A stretch of DNA of 64,000 bases from Gossypium raimondii (GCF_025698545.1 NC_068571.1:47463733-47527732); one strand, 5' to 3'; numbered from the stretch's first letter, positions 13,001 through 26,549 are shown. Program-made: numbers and translations. The notes: generated by a model from the letters alone, not told the origin.

Positions 13001-14095
13001 TCTTAATGTTATGAATTTTTAATGGAGCTGCTCAAATTAATCAATCGGTTTAATTAATTCGATCACAAATCCAATTTTAAAAAAGTTTAGTTGGATTGAG
13101 AAATCTGATAAACCAATGATCTAACAGGGTTTGACCACTTATTTGAAAAGCTGAAATAACTTTCTTTATATTTCTCAATGTTGTGCTTGTGCACATTAGA
13201 GTTGGGCTCCTCACGGAGGCTAGCCTATGGACAAAAAAAATTGAGTTCATAATCCAAAATTTGGGTTGAGCTTTTAAGGCCCAAATTGGCGAATATGGAT
13301 TGAGTGATGGATAAATTGATTGGGCATAATATATTTTGTTTAAATTAATAAAAAATTAATATCATTTGAATAAATTTTAATATATAAGGACTAATCTAGA
13401 ATAAATTTTAATTGAAGGATTAAAATGAACTTTATATAATAGTATAAAAACTCTTTGTATATTTTGACCTCATTTATCTAGAAATTTTAGGAGCCATGAA
13501 GATGTCCAAAATTTGAGTTTAGAGGTAAAAGGAGTTCTTTGGTCCCTCTCAACTTTAATATTAAGTAAATTGGTTTTACTAAAAGATTAGAGTAATTTAA
13601 TTCTTATCAATTTGAAAATGACCAATTAAGAACAATTAATCGAACAATGTTTTCATCAATTGTACATATTTTTATTGGTATAATAATAAATTTAGCCTCC
13701 AATTTACATATTTTATCAATTTAATATTGATTTAACAAATTTACTGTAACATTTACACATTATGCAATCATTCACATATAATATATAAACATTGAGAGCT
13801 AAAATTGTTATTATATATACTAATTAAAATTATGTAGAATTCACATTAAGATATTAACACTGTAACTAATTATCCTTAGTTATTTACTTTCAAAATCGAC
13901 AAAGAATAAATTGCTTCAAAATTTTTAGAGAGGGTCAATCTGCTAAATTCGAATTTTTTAAGGAAAGGCCCAAATATCCCTATATGAATAAATTGGGGAA
14001 GTTGGATTGAACCGTTAAAAGCCTAGGCCGAGCAATGACCCATTAACAGAATAAACACCGACTTTGAATAAAAATAATCCTTTACCTAACGCGCT
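10080..14095. other. AT-rich intergenic DNA between malate synthase and CDKG1
   Basis: No gene is supported. A less AT-rich patch at about 11760-12140 (shared by two short overlapping open frames) has no recognisable product and may be a decayed retroelement. A CCGGTT-type repeat lies near 13030-13140. The rest is low-complexity AT sequence. Confidence 0.4.
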
Positions 14096-14098
14096 TTT

Positions 14099-14107
14099 CT
14101 ATAAATA
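14099..14107 (+). promoter_or_regulatory. TATA box of CDKG1
   Basis: The sequence ctataaata implies transcription start near 14130-14140 and a 5' leader of about 430 bases. The leader has a CT-rich tract (about 14235-14247) and a strong donor-like site, tttttg|gtaagatc, at 14261. This suggests a 5'-UTR intron ending at one of the ttag sites before the ATG. Confidence 0.55.
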
Positions 14108-14568
14108 GGATCCCTTCGCAACGAAGGCAAAGGTTAGAGGCGGCTAGAAATAGATTGGTTCAATCAACGCGTTTGATTCAACAAGGGTTTCTAGCGATTT
14201 CAAATCTCAATTTTTTATTTTCTGTTTCTTTTCGATCTCTCTCTCTCACATCCCTTTTTGGTAAGATCTTCGTTTGCCTTTGATTTTTTATTGAGGTCAC
14301 GTTAGATACGCCCAGAGAAGCACAAAAATTTCAATTTCTAGGGTTGTTTTTTTGTTTTTTGTTTTACTCTGATTAAATGCCGTATCTGTGATTCTACGGT
14401 GTAATAGTTTGTTTTGATATTTGTTTGTGTTGAATTTGTGAGATTTGTTTCTTTTATTAGGGTTTGTAATTTTTTAGGGGTGTCTTTGATTGTTAGTTTT
14501 GTTTGGTATCTGTTTTTTGAGATCTAGTAAAATTTTATTGAGAAGAGGACCTGTGGTTCTTTATTGAT

Positions 14569-16664
14569 ATGGCGGCAGGGCGAGTTGATGTTCCTAGGAG
14601 AACTGATGTTGGGAATTTGAATTGGGTCGATAAGAATGGTTACGATTACCCATCTACCAGGCGTAATGATGGGTTCAATTTGGGTCCTAGGCGATGTGGG
14701 TTAGAGGATGTTATGAGAGTTAAGAGTGATTTAGCCCCGATGTTGGATGATGGGGTTCAGCAGCCCGCACAGAAAAAGAGGAAGTTTTCCCCGATTGTAT
14801 GGGACGTAGAAGAGAAGGAAGTGAGAATTTCGTCTAGGAATGGAGCCCTAGATGCAGTTAGGGCCCCGCTGTTTGCGAATCTAGTGGAGAATTCGCTTCC
14901 CAAGTCTACGGTGTCTGATTTTAGTTCTGTTTTATCTCCGCTTGTTGGCCAGCAATGTGAGGGTGATGAACAAGAACAAGATATGACGGGAAAAGAGAAA
15001 CGTCTAGGGCCTAACATATTCACATCTCGTTGGGCCTCTGATAGTGATGATGAAGATGATTCTCGAAGCAAGGAAAAGATTAGGAGGAGTTCGAGTCTAG
15101 AGAGTGGAGAGTTTGAAAGAGAGGAATTGGAAGGAGATGGGGTGCTGTCCAACGAAAGAAGTAGCAGTGTATTGTCTGCTTGGAAGGATGAAGATATGGA
15201 ATGCAAGTTGGAATCGGATGGTGTGATGGACATTGATGGAACATTTGGTGAAGATGCTTCTGATGATCAGTCAGATTCAGATGTTGAAGAGTTAGCTGGA
15301 GGTATGAACATGCTTTTGGGTTGCAGAAGTGTGTATGAATATGAAAGATTGAACAAAATAAGTGAAGGTACATATGGTGTTGTTTTTAGAGCTAGGGATA
15401 AGAAGACGGGTGAAATCGTGGCCTTGAAGAAGGTAAAGATTCTAGACAGAAGAGAATTAGAAGAATTCGGTTTCCCTTTGACATCACTGAGGGAAATTAA
15501 CATTCTTGCTTCTTTTAACCACCCTTCAATTGTGAAAGTTAAAGAAGTTGTTGTAGATGACCATGACAATGTTTACATGGTTATGGAGTATATGGAACAT
15601 GACTTGAAGGCTCTAATGGAGTCCATGAAATGGCCCTTTAGTACAAGTGATGTTAAATGTTTGATGCTACAACTATTGGAGGGTGTTAAATATCTTCATG
15701 ATAATTGGGTGCTCCATAGGGATTTGAAAACATCCAATCTTCTCTTGAGCAGCCAAGGGGAACTGAAAATATGTGATTTTGGTATGGCGCGCCAGTATGG
15801 AAGCCCTCAAAAGCCATATACAACTAAAGTGGTTACACAGTGGTATAGGTAAGTAGTCTATGTATTCTTTTATACATTCATATGAAATTTTCTGAGCTTT
15901 TAATTTGATCACCGTTTTTTATGTTCATTTCAGAGCACCTGAACTTTTACTTGGAGCAAAGACGTATTCAACAGCAGTTGACATGTGGTCCGTAGGCTGT
16001 ATAATGGCAGAGATGTTAGCTAAGCAACCCTTATTCAAAGGGACAAGTGAAATTGATCAGCTTCGCAAGGTAATTGTTGTTCCTATTTGAACTTTTGGAT
16101 ATCTTTTATCTTATTTTTTAATTGTTTTCTGATGTTTGGTTGTTATGGTTGGTGGTTGTAGATCTTTGATACTCTTGGTACTCCAAATGAGAAGATTTGG
16201 GCTGGCTTTTCTGAATTACCTGGGTCCAAGGCAAATTATTCTAAGCAACGGTAAGTGCCCTATTGGTCACTCTTATGTTATCATTTGTTATTATATATTA
16301 CGGTGTCTATATGTTTAGTATTTATTCAGTTCAATGAACAGTTGATTTTGTTTTCTTTTTGCAGGTATAATTTGTTGCGTAAAAAGTTCCCTGTGGCATC
16401 TTTCACAGGATCTGCTGTTCTTTCTGATGCTGGATTTGATTTATTAAACAGGCTTCTTACATACGATCCTGAAAAGGTAAATATATAAGTTTTTAACATT
16501 CCAATTTGTTAACCTTAAGCTTATATGTATAGGTCCCAACTAATTGAAGGTTCTTATTTATGCAGAGAATAACAGCTGATGATGCTCTTAAACATGATTG
16601 GTTCCGTGAGCTTCCTCTACCAAAATCTAAAGAATTCTTGCCAACTTTCCGCCCTAAAGTTTGA
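14569..16664 (+). CDS. CDKG1: Cyclin-dependent kinase G (CDKG1-like, PITSLRE class), five exons, 571 aa
   Basis: It is a nuclear Ser/Thr kinase related to animal CDK11; plant CDKGs act in pre-mRNA splicing and meiotic synapsis. Exons are 14569-15848, 15934-16069, 16162-16250, 16365-16476 and 16566-16664, with clean GT-AG junctions. The N-terminal 255 residues are acidic and Ser-rich, with a basic NLS-like QKKRK near 68-72. The kinase domain begins at about 258: glycine loop SEGTYG (265-270), Lys287, the class-defining PLTSLRE at 303-309, HRDLK 383-387, DFG 403-405, T-loop threonines 418/419, then WYRAPE across the exon 1-2 junction. It ends shortly after the kinase domain, like Arabidopsis CDKG1 and unlike CDKG2, which has a C-terminal tail. 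It is intact; calling it G1 rather than G2 also rests on synteny with 4CLL9. Confidence 0.95.
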
Positions 16665-17570
16665 ATCGGTTTGCAGTGATAGTTGTATCTTAGTTTTTGT
16701 GTTGATTTAGAGACATATACAAGGAACCATGATCTGAATGTGATGCAGCTGCAGTGGGGAAAAAATCCCTTTTATACTGTTGTGGGGCTAGCGGATTGGT
16801 GCATAGAGCCACTATGCTATTTTTCATTCTGCTTGTATCTTGGTCCAATGATTAACAAGAGGTTAGTTGCAGAAATTGCTTGTTTTGGTGGCAAAGTATT
16901 GCAAGAAACTTATATCATTGATTGGCAGGCACATAGATGACTTGCTTGTAGAGATTAATTTTTCGAGGTGATTGAGTTACAGCCTTCCTCAATTCACTTA
17001 TTAGGATGATTTTGTGATGAATTGTAATGGTCCTTGGCACCGATTGAAAGGTGAAGGTTATTGACTTTACCTTTTCTTAGTATATTGTATCAGATGCTTG
17101 TGTATATATCTTTAGCCATGTTTAAAAATTTCCTTACTGTCATACTCAAATTATCGCTCACATTGTTTCCTTCAATTTTTCACATTGCTTGCAAGAGTCT
17201 ACTGATGCTTGGAAGCGAACAGCATTGGTCTTTCCTGCTCATAAGCAGTAAGTTGAGTGCTTTGGAAATGAATTAAATCATTAATGAGATGCTGGTTTTG
17301 TTTTCTTGTCTGTTGCAATTGTTGCAGCATTGCGGGAAGGTTTGCAGCTTACACGCATTTATGTTATCCTTTATTGTGCAAGTAAGATGCTTTATGCATT
17401 GCTGGTCTTACCTTATTATCTTTTGATCGAACTGTTAGTATAATTATGACCAAAAGAATTGATGTTATGGAGTAATTGGCTGGATATGATTAACAGATGT
17501 TTCTGATTTAACATATGCAGATGTTACTGATGGAGAAATATAAGATAAAAAGAACTCTTATAAGCGTGTC
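16665..17570 (+). other. CDKG1 3' UTR and adjacent unique sequence
   Basis: This is non-coding. The transcript probably ends in the region near 17000-17060 (gaattgtaatgg). I see no gene in the rest. Confidence 0.35.
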
Positions 17571-17574
17571 ATCT

Positions 17575-18025
17575 CTTACTCTTTCTTTTCTTTTTCCTTT
17601 TCCTTTATTCCTTTGTCCTCATGAATGGATCTTACAGCTTTAACCATCTTCAACTGTAAAAAATGGAACAATTATATGATTCTAGTGGAAGTGATTGAAT
17701 CGAACCAAGTTGAACTCTGCAGACGGTTAAAGTGTATCATGTCTTACCTTTTTCTTTTCCTTCATCCTTTTTCTCCTCATGAATGAATTCTTACAGCTTT
17801 AACCATCATGAACTGTAAAAGTGAAATATACGGTACAAGCGGATGTGATTGAACCAAACCAAGTTGACTCTGAAGATGGATAAAGTTTACTTTTTCTTTT
17901 CATTTATCCTTTTCTCCTCATTAAGGAATTCTTACAGCTTTTACCATCTTGAACTGTAAGAATGAAACAATTGTATGGTACAAGCGGATGTGATTGAACC
18001 AAACCAAGTCGACTCTGAAGGATCA
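17575..18025. repeat. Three-copy tandem repeat (about 140-160 bp units) behind CDKG1
   Basis: The unit contains cttacagctt (starts 17631, 17790 and 17931), then accatcttgaactgtaa, gatgtgattgaaccaa, accaagttgactctg and a CT-rich tract. Spacings are 159 and 141. Units 2 and 3 are more alike than unit 1. It is non-coding. Confidence 0.8.
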
Positions 18026-18029
18026 TCAA

Positions 18030-19440
18030 CTTGAGAGGTATGGTTGTTTATATGAAATGATCATGATGGATGGTTTTCTGGGTTTGCTGTTAAGATATAT
18101 GTGCTAATAATGATTTGAAGGAATTAACTGCCAATTAGAACGCAAGTGAGAGTTAGTAGTGTTAGCTGCTGTTACTTTTCTACATGGGAACGGTTAAAAA
18201 GCAGAACTGATGAGTGGTGCCCCGCCTACTGCTGTAGACCAAAATTTCGTAACTATGAAGCTTCTTGTCGGGATGATGACGACGACGACGTTGAATAAAT
18301 GATATGGCATATGGGGTGGGTGGTGGTTCTACTGCGAAATGGGTGAAAACTATGCACCGGGTGTCTCTGTGCAGTATAAGTGTCTCTTTGATTGCTGAAT
18401 ACTTCAGGAAACATCACAAAATGCTTTACAGACGTTGCTAGATTCATATATATATATGGTATTGAGGTTATTTTGTTATTTTCCATTTCTTTCTCAAGGA
18501 AAAAGCATATGGTAAATGAAGCCTGAATATTCAAAATACATATACTTTTGAATTTTGAATTGATTTAAATATATATAATTAAAATTGTGATCTTTGCTTC
18601 AATGTCTATAATTTTTGTGAATTGAAGTATTGATTTTTATTATGTAAATCTTATTTGTTCATAACGTTATTTTTTGTGAAAAGGGTTGGTATTTGATATG
18701 CTAGCATGGCGATGTTTTAATGAAAATTAGGAAGTAAATTATGTAGAAGTCAGTGGTTCAAGTCTTTATGTCTCAAATTTATGTAAGAATTTTTATGTTA
18801 TTTAATTCAATTATTATTAATTATTAATATAATTCAAACTCCATAAAAATGCAGTAAAACTTGAATAAATATCGGAAGATTTAGAACTTAGAACAAGAAT
18901 TCAAAAAAAGAAGGTTAATTCTAGGAAATTTCTAATAAATCCTTGATTCATATGGTGGCCAATTTACTGACGTGCTTAGTAGGTTGAAATTTTATAGTAT
19001 TAAAAATCTGTAGATTTCACGCCGTATTCTGTAAAAATTTATGATAGATGGGTAATGTGTGTTCGAGCTTGCCCCAGGCTTAAGTTTTCCATATTTCAAG
19101 CTATATATACCTTGACATTGAATATAATTGGTAGAATTTATTTTATTCATGATATTAATTTTGATTATAATATCTGAAATAGAAAGAATATAGCTACATT
19201 CTTTCTTGTGTAAGCCGCGGTTCATGATTTTTTCCATATAAATTTCATGGTATTTTTTAGGATTGGCCACGATTTATAGTTTTTCTATGGCATGTGGGTC
19301 AATCTCTTATGGGGATGCTTTTTTTTCCACCCATAACAAATCTTTTTCTTAATTAAATTACAAATATTTATTTTTTAATATTTTGCTATACTCTTATCGG
19401 GCATGTATTAATCTTTGACTATTTTGAGTAACAGTCTACT
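18030..19440. other. Intergenic DNA between CDKG1 and the 4CLL9 array
   Basis: The first 500 bases are unique and moderately GC-rich, including a gatgatgacgacgacgacg microsatellite near 18270-18290. The remainder is AT-rich. No gene is supported. Confidence 0.35.
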
Positions 19441-19886
19441 AAATATTTTTCTAATATTATTATTTATGTATTTTGTTTTCTTATACTTATTGCACATGAA
19501 TTAATAAACTGATTTTAAAAATATTTTTGGTTTTATTAGTGCAGAACTTACATATATAGTTCTCGTTGATATCTCATTGATAATACACTATAAAGGTACA
19601 TATCTATACTTATATTATGTCATTGAGTTAATGTTAAAGAGTAAACAATTTTGTTAAAAATTATTAAATTTTTATATCCACAGTAAATATACAAAGTAAA
19701 TTGCTTTAACTTTTCTACAGTTCTATATGGTATTAATAAAATAATTTATGGTAAATTTTGAACTCATGATATAATGAAATTTTGATCATTTAGGTAGAAA
19801 GTTTACTTAGCTTTTATATGGGATTCAAATAATTCTATTTGTTGCATAATTAAGTAGGCTTCAATGTTGATTGTTAATATTCGCCG

Positions 19887-22493
19887 CTATAATTTAGATA
19901 AGTCATGAGATATAGAGTGATTAATGAGTTTCCTCCTCCATATCTTCCCTGCCGGAATTTTTGGTATTGAATTTATAAAAGCAACTCGTCGGATTTTCTT
20001 GTATGGTGCGTCAAAAAAGAGGATCCGATTCACAGTTTTGCCTAAAATAAAAGGCAATATATTATTTGTGGTGTTGCTTTAGAAACATGCTTGTTTTGCG
20101 ATGAAATCCATGATTTGTGCCTATGTAATATTACTTCCAGGGTTCTTGACTACATATGCCCTACTTCTTCATCCGGGTACCTGATCAATCGATATGAGAT
20201 TTATGATGGTGAGTTAAAGAACACATGATAATATATATATAAAGAAAGTACGCACGGAATCACCACAGCATCAACGATTTCTGGATGGGAATGAAGTAAA
20301 TGTTCCAATTCAGCTGGAGGGAGCTGCATTTTGATATTCCATACAAGACATTGGTTGTGTTGTCCACAAAGGTTTAGAAACCAACATTGCCAACCAGTTT
20401 CTTCGGCCATGTCATCAATTGAATCAAGAAATATATGTATCAGACACACATACTCAAGTTAGGGGAAGGTAGGAAGGCAAGCATTGGTTCCCCTAGAACG
20501 GAAGTTGCTGCTTTTTATGTCAAAGTTCATGGTGAAATTATAGTTTGACCTCTTAACCATATTAAAATTTTAATTTATTTCTTTTCAAAAACCACAAATA
20601 TCTAATGGTGACATTGCATTTTAACTAACGAAAAAATATATAATTTAATCTCAATTCCTTCAAAAAATAATGACTTGGATTCTAAACTTTAAACCTTAAA
20701 AATCATAAAATCTTAAATTAATATATGACAAAATTATAATTTGATTCTTAAAATATTAGAATTCTAATTTAATTCTTTTCAAATCACAAAGATATAAATT
20801 AATATAAAATAAAATTGTATTTCATTTTTAATAAAATACATAATTGAACCTGGAGCTCCTCTAAATTAATTTCTAGCTTCGCGTTTGAGTTTAAAAAATC
20901 CAAGTTGTAAAGTAAATGATGATTTACCTGGTAAGCTTTGTATTTGATCAATTCCTTCAACCTATCAACAACGAAGAGAAATCATTCATAATCGAAATAA
21001 CAAATGTCACCAGTTTTTAACCACCCTTCTGAGTCCAAGGTTTTTGCTGTTGCCTTCTCATCACTTACATAACCTATATATATATGTATGTATATTCACA
21101 CCATGGAACAATAATAAGCTTCTTGTGAATTTCATGACGAAAAACTAATGATGTGTTTAATTGGTTAAGAAAGTGGAGAGATGAAAAGAGAGTAGAAAAT
21201 AGAAGAAATAAAATAAAATTTTGAGCGTAATTGGTAGTAAAGAAAAGTGATTCATACTAACGCATCAAAATTATCTTTTCAAATTAAAAGATGAGAAAAG
21301 AAAAATAAAAGAGATGCTATATTAATTCAAAATCATGTGTTTTTTAAATATTTTACTTTTTTTTAATTTTACTGAGCAATGGATGAAAGAAAATTATTTT
21401 GTCTTTTAATTTTCCTATCTATACTACCAAACATTTCTATGAGAAAATTATATTTTTTCAATCTTTTCAAATTTCTATGCATTTTACCCTAAAATCTATC
21501 ATTTTACTCATTTATATATGTCTTTGACATATCACATTTATCTTCACCTTTTCTATTTTCAATCAAACTTCCAAAAGGAAACCTTCGACAATTCATTCAT
21601 GTTAATGGAGTGTGAGTTGTATATATATATATATATATATATGTATGACATATTTAATTATTTTATAGACATGAGAAATTCTAGTCAGTACTTATTTTCA
21701 GATATCATGAATGCTTATGCTACAAATTTAGAATAATAATTGGTAATTAATAGGAACGGTAGTAACAAGATATTATTATCATTCGTCCTATTGTTTAGGA
21801 TTAATGAAACAAATTAATGTTGATAAACATTATATTAACATAATTTATATTTATTTAAGTTTGGTATGACTTAAAATACGAGTTTCAATTATGTTAGTAA
21901 ATAATTAATTCAAAACTATTTCAGGTTTTTTCATTTTAAAAAAATATTTTATTTAATATTTAATATTTTTATATATTTTATGCATTAAAATTTGATACAT
22001 AATCATTTTATAATATTTATTTGTTATAAATTACATAATATATAAGAATAACATAATATAAAATATTATTAACTTAGAAAAAGGGTTAAACCGAGCTCGA
22101 GCCTTGAATGTTCTAGCATGAACCCAATCCATATTTTGAACGATTTAATTTTTTTTACTAAAAACTTTTTTTTAGCTTAATATTTTTGTCCAAACGTTCA
22201 CATTTCACACAAACCTCTTTAAATAATCTCTCTTCCCCCTATAAAAAATCTAAATTATTCAGATTTTGTTGTAAGTGTCATATACAAGTGTATTGCCATA
22301 TCCATATGTTTAATATAGATATCGAATAAAAATAAATAAGATAGAACAATACCTTTCATGACTGTTGGCCGTTCTCCTCTCCGCCCAGGAGGCAATGCTT
22401 CACCAGTTTCAGGATCAACTATCTTGCCAACCGAACCGTACCGAGCCCTATTACCCTGGTTGCTCCACTGCCTGTCTCAGTCAGCCCATACCC
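19887..22493 (-). pseudogene. 4CLL9-like pseudogene, exons 2-6 only
   Basis: Remnants of exons 2-6 of a peroxisomal acyl:CoA ligase lie at about 22493-22353, 21073-20928, 20323-20256, about 20188-20095 and about 20010-19887, in the order and phase of the intact copy. Visible lesions: exon 2 is 141 instead of 190 bases; exon 3 has an in-frame TGA where the intact gene has GGG; exon 5 has a 13-base deletion causing a frameshift and an ACA-TAG nonsense change; the exon 6 acceptor AG is lost. Exons 3 and 4 keep their original lengths (146 and 68), and exon 6 still ends in codons for SKL and TAG. No exon 1 is present on this block. It cannot make an active enzyme. Confidence 0.92.
21619..21643. 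repeat. (TA)n microsatellite
   Basis: A run of alternating at, about 24 bases, lies in what was intron 2 of the pseudogene. The matching place in the intact copy (about 28280) has a shorter run. Confidence 0.8.
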
Positions 22494-23439
22494 CTTAACA
22501 CATCAAAATCAACAGTAACAACACTCTTAACATTCACCCAAACAAGATTGTACTGATTTAAATTTGACATCAATCTACTTTTGCACCCAAAAGCCCAGCA
22601 TCTAAAATTTTTTGAACAAAAGTAACATGAAAAACATAGTCAATTACACTCTGATAACTGAATTCGGGTGAATATATACAGAATATGAATATAATCATTA
22701 TTATATATAATTATATATAGGGTTAAATAGTTATTTGAGTCTTGAACTTGACAATTACTCTTATATTGAGGTCTATTTTTTTTATCTTCCTGAACTTGAT
22801 AATTGTTCCTATATTGGGTTGAACTTTTTTTATCCAAATTAATCCTTGAACTTGACAATTGTTCCTATATTAAGGCTTAAACTTTTTTTTCTAAGTTAGT
22901 CCTTGATATTTCCTTGAAAACCCTAAAACTCAGGCCCTAATGTGAGAACAATTGTCTAATTCAGGTCTTAATTTAAAAATACTTACCAAGTTCAAGGACT
23001 AACTTAAAAAAAATTAATCCCAATGTGAGAGTAGTTGAAGGTTAGGCTTCGGTGGTGAATGATGATGAGGAGATGACCAATAAAGTGATTTTAATTTAGT
23101 CCCTATACTTTTATTTCATGAAATTTAATTTTTCTATTTTTAAAATGTTAAAATTCAAATTCTATCGAGTATTTTTTCATTTAAAAATGTCACAACAATA
23201 AATTAATAATTTAACAGTGTTAATAGTTAGACTTGAATTCTAAAATCTGAAAAATAGGACTAAATTTCACTTTGAAAAGTATAATAACGCATATTTTAAC
23301 TTTTAATTTATTATGTTTTTTTTAATACAGGACTGAGGAAATTGAACTTGTTCTCTTTAATTTATCATGTTAAGTCGACAAAGTAGAAAGAGATGTGAAC
23401 AATATTAATGTACTAATGTTCTCTTACTTGAATGTAATA

Positions 23440-23960
23440 TCCGAAAATTACTACAGAAGAGAGTAGGTATACTTGATATAGTAAAATAAGGAAATAAAGT
23501 GACAAAAGGAAAATTTTGATTATGTCAACATTGGGAAGTATATTATGACATATTAATGCAAGAAAGGACTAATTCACAAAAGTGAGAAAAGTTTTGTTGG
23601 CTAAGAGTAAATATTTAAAATTTGAGAGGTTAAAGTGTAAATATGGAAAAATTGAAGGATCAATTGTGCAAATATTTTAAGGGTGGAATGATATAGAAAC
23701 TAAGGAAAATGGATGAATTAGGACCAAATTGAATAAGTGAAGAATTATGAGGGACTAAATCGTAATTTTACCAAATTGAGTGATGACTCAAGGATGGAAT
23801 TTTAAAAGATCATGAAGGGCAAAATAGTCAATTAGAAGGAGAGAGAAATCTAGAAGGCAATGATAATGTTGGAGATATTTTAGATTATTAGTTTATAATA
23901 TTTGATTTGAATTTTTTAATGATATTTTATTATTTTATTTAGTATATATATATACGTGGA
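23440..23960. mobile_element. Probable degenerate LTR-retrotransposon fragment
   Basis: The style (tgtaatatccgaaaattac, aaataaagtgacaaaagg, gcaagaaaggactaa, gagggactaaatcgtaa) resembles LTRs common in cotton genomes as I remember them. It begins just where homology between the two 4CLL9 blocks stops. No internal coding region or second LTR is visible. Confidence 0.4.
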
Positions 23961-25390
23961 AAGAAAGAAAGAAAGAATTTAATATGTATATGTTATTTTT
24001 ATTTTCGTTACTGAAATGTGATGTGTTATTATACTAATATTGCTACCTTAAGGAGGTCAAAGATAAGGAGGATAGTGATTCCAAGGCTAAGGAAATTCCA
24101 ATTGCTGCTGTCGGATGCATCTACACATCAACCTCTACTATTTTTGTGGACCATCAACATATATAATGGATGGAGATTAATTTCTGGAATATACCCATAT
24201 AGTAACCTATTTGAATTTTCCTTCTTTCGTATGTAGTATTGATCTCTGTTTTGGGCTACAATTTTCATCAAAAGAGGTCATGCTCACAACAACCAAGGTT
24301 TGATAGACTAAAACATGACCGAGTCTACACCAATCAAATGCATAATGAAGCCAAACATGCAATTGGGGCGGGTATAGGGAGCGCATATAAGAAAAAAGAA
24401 GCAAGTTTAGGAGATTATAAAATAAAGTGGTTGGAAATTAGACTTAATTTAAATGCGATACAATCATAATTGTGGATTTAAAGTTCAGCACAACTGATGA
24501 TACGATTCCTTTAGCAGATCAAAAGTTTAATATAATCCTACTTCTAGTCGTAGCAACACTTTAGTGATAATTATAAAGACTTACACATGTTTCAAATATT
24601 AGAGATAGGAACCAATATGGCCAACACGTTTATGCCGCATCAATAGAAGAATATTGAATTAAATGTGTTGATGAGAGATATCAACAAAAGAAGAGATAAG
24701 AAAAAGGAGGTAGTGTATCAAAGGAGGCCGATTGTTGTGAAGGTCAAGAGGAAGAGGATGATTGCTGTGAAGGTAACAGAGTATGGGTGTAAAGATTAAG
24801 TGTTTAGGGTTGCTAATGGATGTCATCGTTATGGAGGGTATTTATATGGAAGGCCCTCTTGTTTGGTAGTGGTGATATGGCAAGTTGTTATCATTGGATT
24901 ATCATCATGGAGTGCATGGGAAATGTAATTGGTGAGACTCATTCTCATATTCCTTTCAAACAGTATGAAGTTGTTATGTTTAAGTGGGTTCTAGTGATCC
25001 CTTAAAAAAGTCTTTACATTTGGAGAAATATTTATATTAAAAAGCGGGTGACTTGGAGGATGAGGAGTTGGGATGGTTGTTCATCTAGTGACTAGTTGAA
25101 CGTTGCAAGGTAGGGGAGAATAGCAATTGGGGAAGAACTATATATAGAATTGAAGATGAAGGGGGTTGGTTGGTCGGTTTGAATATTTATCTTGACATTG
25201 ACTAAGTATTGATGCTTGGTTAAAATCCTATAAATTGGATATGATGTTTGGACATAGATAGGATCTTGACATTGGTTGGCATCGAGATCCGATCAAAATA
25301 TCATTACAATAATTTTATTATAATTTAAAAGAACGAATATTTATTTTGCATGTTATTAAGTGTATGTAAAAAAATATTCATATAAATCTA
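23960..25390. other. Unidentified intergenic DNA
   Basis: It contains an (aaag)n microsatellite (23961-23979). The segment about 24030-25110 is less AT-rich and has short open frames with no recognisable product. It might be a decayed transposon. Confidence 0.3.
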
Positions 25391-25399
25391 GATAAAACT

Positions 25400-25800
25400 A
25401 TGTATATTGATGTAATACTTACAATTTTGTTAAAAATACCATAAAATTATATTTTGACGCCTTAAAATATTTATAATTTAATTTGGAACATTAAAAATAT
25501 TTGTTTTCAAATTTATTTATATATTTAATGTGATCTTCAAATTTAATTAAAAAAAGAAAAGAAATTACGCTCAACCTTGATTTAATTTTTATAAAATAAC
25601 ATATACAGCTAATAATTTTAAATTTTAATTATTATTATTAATATTATTTTAGTCCAAACGTAATCTAAATGATTTAATAATTTTCATTTTTAGTAGTTAT
25701 ATTTTTAATCGTTAGATAAAGTGCTACGCAGTGAACATAAAGCCAACAAAATAAATATAAAAAACATAAAAGGTAAAAATATGTTATTAGTCCTTATATT
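25400..25800. repeat. Duplicated block X, 3' of intact 4CLL9 (matches about 37670-37990)
   Basis: Shared text includes tttggaacattaaaa, agtccaa..taatctaaatgatttaataattttc, aatcgttaga.aaagtgctacg and gaacataaagccaa, in the same order in both places. It also includes the left end of a MITE (ggtaaaaatatgttattagtcc). Confidence 0.8.
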
Positions 25801-26549
25801 TGTATGTAATTTGAGATGCTTTCAATATTTCTTCCACAACATTTATTATTATTAATTAGTTCTTTAATTTTAAAAATGCCTTGGCATGGAAATTTGATTA
25901 ATATAATTTTAATATATTAAAAGACATTCGCTTTGGTTTCATCTCATGAACATTTTATTTCTTTCAAAAACATTATTCAAAATTTTAAATAATATTATAG
26001 GTTAATATTTAGTACATCGACAGTATATTTTTTATTCTCTGAATAAATTTTAAAATTGTCATGTATTTTGTTTTTTTTAATATTTATTTTAATAGAAAAT
26101 TTGTGAACTCATTGAACTTTCTCGTTAAATCTAAAAATTTTACAAGCAACGTATATTATTTATATGTTTTGTTTTCTTATATTTATTGCATATGAATCAT
26201 TAAATTTTATGGTTTTAGAAATGTTTTAATTTTATTAGTGCAAAACTTACATATATAGTTCTCATTGGTAATACCTGATAAAATATTTTTATAAAATGTA
26301 TGTTTATACTTATATTAAGTCATTGAGTTAATGTATGAGTCAACAATTTAGTTAAAATATTATTAAAATATTTTTATATAAAAATAAACGAGTTACCATT
26401 AAAGCTTTTTCACGATTTTATAAATAATAAAATAATTCATAATAAAATTTTAACTCATGATAAAATAAATTTTTTATTTAGATAAATCAAAGTCCAGTGT
26501 CAATATTCGCCACTATAATAAGATTATATGTGCTCATATATATATGGTT

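Larger units (their letters stand above)
19450..23400. repeat. Segmental duplication block, left copy (matches 26150-30555)
   Basis: The whole stretch aligns by eye with 26150-30555: 3' flank, exons 6 to 2 of 4CLL9, introns and part of intron 1. Landmarks include the pairs at 19480/26170 (tgttttcttata), 22265/29300 and 23330/30478 (caggactgaggaaa). Homology stops near 23400 (gatgtgaaca). Confidence 0.85.

Noticed and set aside
14757-15912. Minus-strand frames opposite CDKG1 exon 1
   Set aside because: Shadows of the kinase coding strand; the plus-strand frame has all the kinase motifs.
20201-20449. 82-codon frame in the 4CLL9 pseudogene
   Set aside because: Only the middle matches exon 4; the rest is intron read-through.
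24018-25005. Several 60-76-codon frames
   Set aside because: No family features; probably remnants of a transposon or chance.
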